DNA of 64,000 bases. It comes from Tetragonia tetragonoides. Taxonomy: Eukaryota > Streptophyta > Magnoliopsida > Caryophyllales > Aizoaceae. The stretch's first letter is position 1, and each line of letters begins with the position of its first letter. The notes under the pieces were generated by a model. It was given only the letters and a program-made list of their open reading frames with translations. It made no database searches and was not told the DNA's origin. The stretch covers positions 15,535,000 through 15,598,999 of the forward strand of contig CM076145.1 in the NCBI GenBank assembly GCA_038025085.1, read 5' to 3'. Below, in pieces: positions 57,173 to 64,000 of the stretch. The translations under genes were made by a program, and so were the position numbers.

Positions 57173-57866
57173 AAACTTTGTTCGACAATTTTATAAGACG
57201 CGTTTGATTAACACTCCATCAAAATTTGCAGAACTTTGAAGACAACGTCGTCGATGCTCACCTCAAACTTGCATCCTTTCTCATTGTGAATGCTGGAAAC
57301 GAACACAGACGCCGTGTTCTCAAGAAAATCATTAGGGCTTCCAACAATGCTTAATAAACAATGACTTTGGAATTGGGTTTCAATTTTGTTTATTTTGGCT
57401 TCATCATGTGAGGTGGTTATGTTGATGAACACTTGTATTTGCGTACTATTGCAATTTCTTAGTAGCTGACTTATTAAATGGGTTGTCATACAAGCATATA
57501 CTGGGAATTGGTTAGTTCAGAAACATGATTTGTCACCGATTTATTTTCAAATCAGGTGGCTTACTTTTGAAATGAAATTGTCACTCATTTATTTTTCAGC
57601 TTAGTTGTTACTGATTTATTTTGTCATGAGGTGTGTTGAAAGGTTTATTGCCAAGTTCATAAAGGGTTATTTTGTCATCAAGTTTGATAAAACTTCACAA
57701 ACATATTTTGGTTAAAAGACTGATAAATGTCTTGCATTGCTGATTCACAATGTAAATGATAACACAACTTTTAAAAGAAACCATTTCAGCTGGTACTATA
57801 TTCAAGTTTAAATCTTTTACTGATCCATAATTTCTTTCAATGTCAATAAATACGGATGTTCACTTT
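57173..57866 (+). repeat. Left arm of the palindrome
   Basis: 694 bp. It contains a minus-strand open frame of 93 codons (57489-57208) including SIVGSPNDFLENTASVFVSS and GCKFEVSIDDVVFKVLQ, which looks protein-like but is not recognised. The mirrored right arm keeps most of these residues but has a one-base insertion, so only one arm has the frame open. Possible captured gene fragment. Confidence 0.8.
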
Positions 57867-60420
57867 GGGAGACTATTTTCAATAAAACATGAAAAAGACA
57901 TACTAGAGATATTTATTAATAATTATAATAAGGGATTAAAACCAAATTCAAAAGTGATTTAGACGTCTACGGCTCATTTCAAAAGTCGTTTGGTCGAAAA
58001 TCGCCTAACGACTCCCAAAGGTCGTACGTCCCTTTGGGAGACTATTTTCAATAAAACATGAAAAAGACAATCTATAGATATGTATTTGTAATTATAATAA
58101 GGGATTAAAACCCAAATCAAAAGTGTTTTAGACGTCTCCGACTCATTTCGAAGGTCGTTTGGTCGAAAACCGCATAACGACTCTCAAAGGTTGTACGTCC
58201 CTTTGGGAGACTATTTTCAATAAAACACGAAAAAGACAATCTAGAGATATGTATTAATAATTATAATATGGGATTAAAATAAAAATCAAAAGTGATTTAG
58301 ACGTCTCCGACTCATTTCGAAGGTCGTTTGGTCAAAAACCGCCAAACGACTCTCAAAGGTCGTATTTCCCTTAGGGAGACTATTTTCAAAAAAACATGAA
58401 AAACACATACTAGAGATCTGTATTAGTAATTATAATAAGGGATTAAAACCAAAATCAAAAGTGATTTAGACGTCTCTGGCTCATTTCGAAGGTCCTTTGG
58501 TCGAAAACCGCCTAACGACTCTCAAAGGTTGTACGTCCCTTTGGGAGACTATTTTCAATAAAACATGAAAAACACATACTAGATATATGTATTAGTAATT
58601 ATAATAATGGATTGAAACCAAAATCAAAAGTAATTTAGACGTCTCCGGCTCATTTCGAAGGTCGTTTGGTCAAAAACCGCCTAACGACTCTCAAAAGTCG
58701 TACTTCCCTTTGGGAGACTATTTTCAATAAAACATGAAAAACACATAATATAGATATGTATTAGTAATTATAATAAGGGATTAAAACGAAAATCAAAAGT
58801 GATTTAGACATCTCCGGCTCATTTCGAAAGTCGTTTGGTCGAAAACGCCTAACGACTCTCAAAGGTCGTACGTCCCTTTGGGAGACTATTTTCAATAAAA
58901 CATGAAAAACACTTACTAGAGATATGTATTAGTAATTATAATAAGGGATTAAAACCAAAATCAAAAGTGAGTTAGACATCTCCGGCTCATTTCAAAGGTC
59001 GTTTGGTCAAAAACCGCCTAACGATTCTCAAAATTCGTACGTCCCTTTGGAAGACTATTTTCAATAAAACATGAAAAACACATACTAGATATACTTCCTC
59101 CGTTTCATGAAGATATTTACATTTGTTTTTTTGGCGGTCTCCAATGCACCACTCTGACCGTACATAACTGTAATTACATGTATATATAAATTATAAAATT
59201 ATAAATTTTCAAAAGTATTCTTTAAAATTAATCTAACAATAGCATTTTTACATTATAAATCTTTGTATTTTTTCACCAATTTATGGTCAAAGTTTGTGAA
59301 CTTTGACCTTGAAAAATGAAGTGTAAACATCTTCGTGAAACGGAGGGAGTATGTATTAGTAATTATAGTAAGGAATTAAAACCAAAATCAAAAGTGATTT
59401 AGACATCTCCGGCTCATTTCGAAGGCCGTTTGGACGAAAACCGCCTAACGACTCTCAAAGGTCGTACGTCCTTTTGGGAGACTATTTTCCGTAAAACATG
59501 AAAAACACATACTAGAGATATGTATTAGTATTTTCAATAAAACATGAAAAATACATACTAGAGATATTAGTAATTATAATAAGGGATTAAAACCAAAATC
59601 AAAAGTGATTTAGACGTCTCTGGCTCATTTCCAAGGTCGTTTGGTCGAAAACCGCCTAACGTTTCTCAAAGGCCGTACGTCCCTTTGGGAGACTATTTTC
59701 AATAAAACATGAAAAACACATACTAGATATATGTATTAGTAGTTACAATAAGGGATTAAAACCAAAATCAAATGTGATTTAAACGTCTCCAGCTCATTTC
59801 GAAGGTCGTTTGGTCGAATACCGCCTAACGACTCTCAAAGGTCGTACTTCCCAATGGGAGACTATTTTCAATAAAACATGAAAAAGACAATCTAGAGAAA
59901 TGTATTAGTAATTATAATAAGGGACTAAAACCAAAATCAAAAGTTATTTAGATGTCTCCGGCTCATTTCGAAGGCTTATTTCGAATGACGTTTGGTCGAA
60001 AACCGCCTAACGACTCTCAAACGTCGTACGTCCCTTTGGGAGATTATTTTCAATAAAACTTTCAAAAGACATACTAGAGATATGTATTAGTAATTGTAAT
60101 AAGGGATTAAAACCAAAATCAAAAGTGATTTACACGTCTCCGGCTCATTTCGAAGGCCGTTTGGTCAAAAACCGCCTAACGACTCTCAAAGGTCGTACGT
60201 TCTTTTGGAAGACTATTTTCAATAAAACATGAAAAACACATACTAGATATATGAATTAGTAACTATAATAAGGGATTAAAACCAAAATCAAAAGTGGTTT
60301 AGACATCTCCGGATCATTTTGAAGGTCGTTTGGTCGAAAACCGCCTAACGACTCTCAAAGGCCGTACGTCCCTTTGGGAGACTATTTTCAATCAAACATG
60401 AAAAACACATACTAGAGGTT
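57867..60420 (+). repeat. Left 169-bp tandem array, plus orientation
   Basis: The marker GGGAGACTATTTTC recurs at 57867, 58036, 58205, 58374, 58543, 58712, 58880, 59049, 59476, 59687, 59856, 60038, 60207 and 60376. Steps are 169 bp except 168 once, 427 across the Stowaway (169 after removing 258), 211 at a 42-bp partial duplication (59518-59560), and 182 at a 13-bp internal duplication near 59975. Each unit contains CATGAAAAACACATACTAGA, AGGGATTAAAACCAAAATC, GACGTCTCCGGCTCATTTCG and GTCGTTTGGTCGAAAACCGC. Confidence 0.95.
59094..59349. mobile_element. Stowaway-type MITE (256 bp) inside a 169-bp unit
   Basis: The ends are CTTCCTCCGTTTCATGAAGA and the reverse complement of TCTTCGTGAAACGGAGGGAG, with TA on each side (59092-59093, 59350-59351). 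CTCCCTCCGTTTC is the Stowaway/Mariner terminal signature. Its removal restores the exact 169-bp period, so it inserted after the array existed. There is no copy in the mirrored array. Confidence 0.9.
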
Positions 60421-62570
60421 TTATAGTAATACAACCTTTGAGAGTCTCTAGTATGTGTGTTTTCATGTTTTATTGAAAATACTAATACATATCTCTAGTA
60501 TGTGTTTTTCATGTTTTATTGAAAATAGTCTCCCAAAGTGACGTCCGACCTTTGAGAGTCGTTAGGCGGTTTTCGACCAAACGACTTTCAAAATGATCCG
60601 GAGACTTCTAAATCACTTTTGATTTTGGTTTTAATCCCTTATTATAATTACTAATACATTTCTCTAGATTGCCTTTTTCATGTTTTATTCAAAAATAGTC
60701 TCCCAAAGGTACGACCTTTGAGAGTCGTTAGGCGATTTTCGACCAAAAGGCCTTCGAAATGAGTTGGAGACGTCTAAATCACTTTTGATTTTGGTTTTAG
60801 TCCCTTATTGTAATTACTAATACATATATCTAGTATGTGTTTTTCATTTTTTATTGAAAATAGTCTCCCAAAGGGACGTACGACCTTTGAGAGTCGTTAG
60901 GCGGTTTTCGACCAAACGGCCTTCGAAATGAGCCGAAGACGTCTAAATAACTTTTGAATTTGGTTTTAATCCTTTATTAAAATTACTAATACATATCTCT
61001 AGTATGTCTTTTTCATGTTTTATTTAAAATAGTCTCCCAAAGGGACGTAGGACCTTTCAGAGTCGTTAGGCTGTTTTCGACCAAACGACCTTCAAAATGA
61101 GCCGGAGATGTCTTAATCACTTTTTATTTTGGTTTTAATCCCTTATTGTAATTACTAATACATATCTCTAGTATGTTTTTTTCATGTTTTATTGAAAATA
61201 GTCTCCCAAAGGGACGTACGACATTTGAGAGTCGTTAGGCGGTTTTCGACCAAACGACCTTCGAAATGAGCCGGAGACGTCTAAATCACTTTTGATTTTG
61301 GTTTTAATCCCTTATTTTATTTACTAATACATATATCTAGTATGTTTTTTCATGTTTTATTGAAAATAGTCTCCCAAAGGGACATACTGCCTTTGAGAGT
61401 CGCTAGGCGGTTTTCGACCAAACGACATTGAAAATGAGCCTTCGAAATGAGCCGGAGACGTCTAAATCACTTTTGATTTTGGTTTTAATCCCTTATTATA
61501 ATTACTAATACATATCTATAGTACGTATTTTTCATATTTTATTGAAAATAGTCTCTCAAAGGGACGTACGATCTTTCAGAGTCGTTACGCGGTTTTCGAC
61601 CAAACAGCCTTCGAAATGAGCCGGAGACGTCTAAATCACTTTTGATTTTTGTTTTAATCCCTTATTGTAATTACTTATACATATCTATAGTTTGTGTTTT
61701 TCATGTTTTATTGAAAATAGTCTCCCAAAGGGACGTACGACCTTTGAGAGTCGATAGACGATTTTTTACCAAACAACCTTCGAAATGAGTCGGAGACGTC
61801 TAAATCACTTTCAATTTTGGTTTTATTCCCCTATTATAATTACTAATAGATATCTATAGATTGTGTTTTCAGGTTTTGTTGAAAATAATATCTAATAGTC
61901 ACATACTACTTGTTGAGAGTCGTTAGGCGGTTTTCGACCAAACGACCTTCCAATTGAGCCGGAGACGTCTAAATCACTTTTGAATTTGGTTTTAGTCCCT
62001 TATTATAATTACTAATACATATTTGTAGTATGTCCTTTTCATGTTTTATTGAAAATAGTCTCCCGAAGGAACGTACTATCTTTGAGAGTCGTTAGGCGGT
62101 TTTCGATCAAAAGACGTTCAAATTGAGCCGGAGACGTCTAAATCACTTTTGATTTTGGTTTTAATCCCTTATTACAATTACTAATACATATTTATAATAT
62201 GTGTTTTTCATGTTTTATTGAAAATAGTCTCCCAAAGGGACGTATGACGTTTGAGAGCTGTTAGGCGGTTTTCGACCAAACGACATTCGAAATGAACCGG
62301 AGACTTCTAAATCACTTTTGATTTTGGGTTAATCCCTTATTATAATTACTAATACGTATATCTAGTATGTGTTTTTCATGTTTTATAGAAAATAGTCTCT
62401 CAAAAGGACGTACGACCTTTGAGAGTCGTTGGGCGATTTTCGACCAAACGGCCTTCGAAATGAGCTGGAGACGTCTAAGTCACTTTTGATTTTGGTTTTA
62501 ATCCCTTATTATAATTACTAATATATATCTCTAGTATTTCTTTTTCATGTTTTATTGAAAATAGTCTCCC
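60421..62570 (-). repeat. Right 169-bp tandem array, inverted orientation
   Basis: The reverse-complement marker AATAGTCTCCC ends at 60534, 60704, 60869, 61038, 61207, 61375, 61557, 61726, about 61894 (degenerate), 62064, 62233, 62401 and 62570. Steps are 165-170 bp, except 182 near 61440, where TTGAAAATGAGCC duplicates an internal motif. It has one unit fewer than the left array and lacks the Stowaway and the 42-bp duplication. Confidence 0.95.
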
Positions 62571-63267
62571 AAAGTGAACATCCATATTTATTGACATTGT
62601 AAGAAATTATGGATCAGTAAAAGATTTAAACTTGAATATAATAGCAGCAGAAATGGTTTCCTTTAAAAATTTTTGTTATCATTTACGTTGTGAATCAGCA
62701 ATGCAAAACATTTATCAGTCTTTAACCAAAATATGTTTGTGAAGTTCTATCAAACTTGATGACAAAATAATCCTTTAAGAACTTGGCAATAAACCTTTCA
62801 ATACACCTCATGACAAAATAAATCAGTAACAACTAGGCTGAAAAATAAATCAGTGACAATTTCATTTCAAAAGTAAGCCACCTGATTAGAAAATAAATCA
62901 ATGACAAATCATGTTTCTGAACTAACCAATTCCAATTATGCTTGTATGACAACCCATTTAATAAGTCAACTACTAAGAAATTGCAATAGTACGCAAATAC
63001 AGGTGTTCATCAACAGAACCACCTCACATGATGAAGCCAAAAAAGAAAAAAAAAATTGAAACTCAATTCCAAAGTCACTGTTTATCAAGCATTGTTGGAA
63101 GCCCTAATGATTTTCTTGAGAACACGGCGTCTGCGTTCGTTTTCCAGCATTCACAATGAGAAAGGACGCAAGTTTGAGGCCAGCATCGACGATGTTGTCT
63201 TCAAAGTTCTGTAATTTTTGAGGGAGTGTTAATCAAACGCGTCTTATAAAATTGTCGAACAAAGTTT
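62571..63267 (-). repeat. Right arm of the palindrome
   Basis: 697 bp, the reverse complement of the left arm with scattered substitutions and small indels, including an A-rich expansion near 63041-63057. It carries GAAGCCCTAATGATTTTCTT, as the left arm does in inverse. Confidence 0.8.
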
Positions 63268-63309
63268 TAAAAAAAAAAAGAAACTACTGAAAGTAAATAT
63301 ACACCATAC

Positions 63310-63492
63310 TTTTTTAAGTCTGATATTCTTGAGTTCGTTGAGATCACTTAGAAGCCAACACATGATATGTACCCCCGAATCTTTTGGGCCGTCATCAGGA
63401 AACATTGGGGTCTTTGATATTTGTTTCATTTCCATGGCTTTGACCTTCACTCTATCACCAAGAAATGTGAACATGTCGTCTATAACTCGTTT
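63310..63492 (-). CDS. Exon-like segment, 61 codons; possible Ulp1-like protease fragment
   Basis: On the minus strand an ACAG acceptor precedes 63492 and a GTATGG donor follows 63310. The 183 bp between are fully open, in phase with both sites. The product includes KRVIDDMFTFLGDRVKVKAM and MFPDDGPKDSGVHIMCWLL. The D-S-G-V block recalls the D-C-G-V active-site motif of Ulp1/C48 SUMO proteases, which are often carried by plant MULEs, but with Ser for Cys. This is a weak resemblance. Upstream exons would lie beyond 63492 or off the window; the downstream side runs into the palindrome 43 bp later. Confidence 0.35.
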
Positions 63493-64000
63493 CTGTATAA
63501 TTATGCACAAGGTAGATATCATATTTTTAGACCCATGTATAAGTATTATTATTGTTCAACAGGTTCAATGCATGCTTAGCATCATTTTAATATCATAGCA
63601 TCATTTTAATATCATGACCTCGCTCTGCAAATTGGCTTCAATAACAGTTTAGAGATAACCAAGCACACCAAGCAAGAGGAAAAGACACCTCTCCCTCTGG
63701 AAAAAACAACCCATGCCAATCATAAAATTTTGATCATATTACATGCTCAAATTTGACCAACTGTGAAAGCCAAGGAAATGACCAATTTTCATTTGTAATA
63801 GCTATTTGTCCCTAGTAAATAGTTTTAGTGCCAATAATGAGGTTCAACTACAAGCTTACACACAAACACAAACCATAATGACCAATTTTCATTTGTAACA
63901 GCTATTTGTTCCTAGTAAATAACTTTAGCGTCAATAATGAGGTTCAACTACAAGCTTACACACACACACACACACACAAACTATCTCTTGTGTATAAATG
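63493..64000. repeat. Window end: 100-bp tandem duplication and CA tract
   Basis: TGACCAATTTTCATTTGTAA starts at 63779 and 63879, giving two 100-bp copies with a few differences. The second ends in an expanded CA tract (63959-63978). No gene was recognised in the rest. Confidence 0.85.

Larger units (their letters stand above)
57173..63267. mobile_element. Giant palindrome of about 6.1 kb: foldback-like element built on a 169-bp satellite-like repeat
   Basis: The outermost sequence AAACTTTGTTCGACAATTTT at 57173 is repeated as its exact reverse complement ending at 63267. From the outside in, each half has an arm of about 695 bp that is unique within this window, then a head-to-tail array of 169-bp units; the arrays meet in opposite orientation around 60420-60440. 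Arm identity by eye is above 90%. This matches foldback transposons and long-TIR MULEs, whose inverted ends contain tandem repeats. No transposase, no loop region of any size, and no clear TSD were found (flanks ACACGT and TAAAAA do not match). Alternatives are a palindromic rearrangement of a local satellite, or an assembly artefact. Confidence 0.75.

Noticed and set aside
57867..62570. Regularly spaced 169-bp repeats as a CRISPR array
   Set aside because: The whole 169 bp is repeated with no unique spacers, the genome is eukaryotic, and orientation flips in the middle; it is a satellite-like array.

Overview
This window is nuclear DNA from a flowering plant, most likely a eudicot. The basis is two genes with GT-AG introns, plant L1-type LINEs with DUF4283-type ORF1 and zf-RVT domains, Tat-like and CRM-like Ty3/gypsy elements, CACTA, hAT, MULE-like and PIF/Stowaway DNA elements, and Helitron termini. 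The species cannot be fixed from the sequence. Nothing bacterial, organellar or CRISPR-like was seen. Boundaries rest on terminal motifs, target-site duplications (TSDs) and reading frames read by eye.

Layout. 1-2380: the 5' part of a minus-strand gypsy element (decayed gag, LTR) abutting a LINE fragment (2381-3513). 3.5-13.7 kb: gene-poor AT-rich DNA with a degenerate ACCCGA repeat, a U2 snRNA pseudogene, a CACTA element, a hAT-like element holding a MITE, and a MULE-like element holding an exact 33-bp repeat. 13.7-40.4 kb: a thicket of Helitron-like elements whose 3' ends (CCCGTGC hairpin plus CTAG) often abut long (TA)n tracts. One copy is split by a full-length LINE and by a solo LTR; the solo LTR holds a CRM-like gypsy element, which holds a CACTA element. 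40.4-45 kb: a LINE fragment and several DNA elements, including a hAT-like element containing a complete 450-bp TRIM. 45.06-48.88 kb: a 5'-truncated LINE ending about 75 bp upstream of a gene's TATA box.

Genic island, 48.9-56.2 kb: gene A (+, six exons, 344 aa, coiled coil, solo LTR in intron 3) and gene B (-, five exons, 210 aa, basic N-terminus, acidic middle, coiled-coil C-terminus). They converge, with about 400 bp between stop codons. No functional link between them is shown.

57.17-63.27 kb: the most unusual object, a palindrome of about 6.1 kb. Arms of about 695 bp, unique within this window, flank head-to-tail 169-bp tandem repeats that reverse orientation near 60.43 kb. It resembles a foldback or MULE-type element built on a satellite-like array. 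Just outside its right end lies an exon-like segment (63310-63492, minus) with a weak resemblance to a Ulp1-type protease active-site region.
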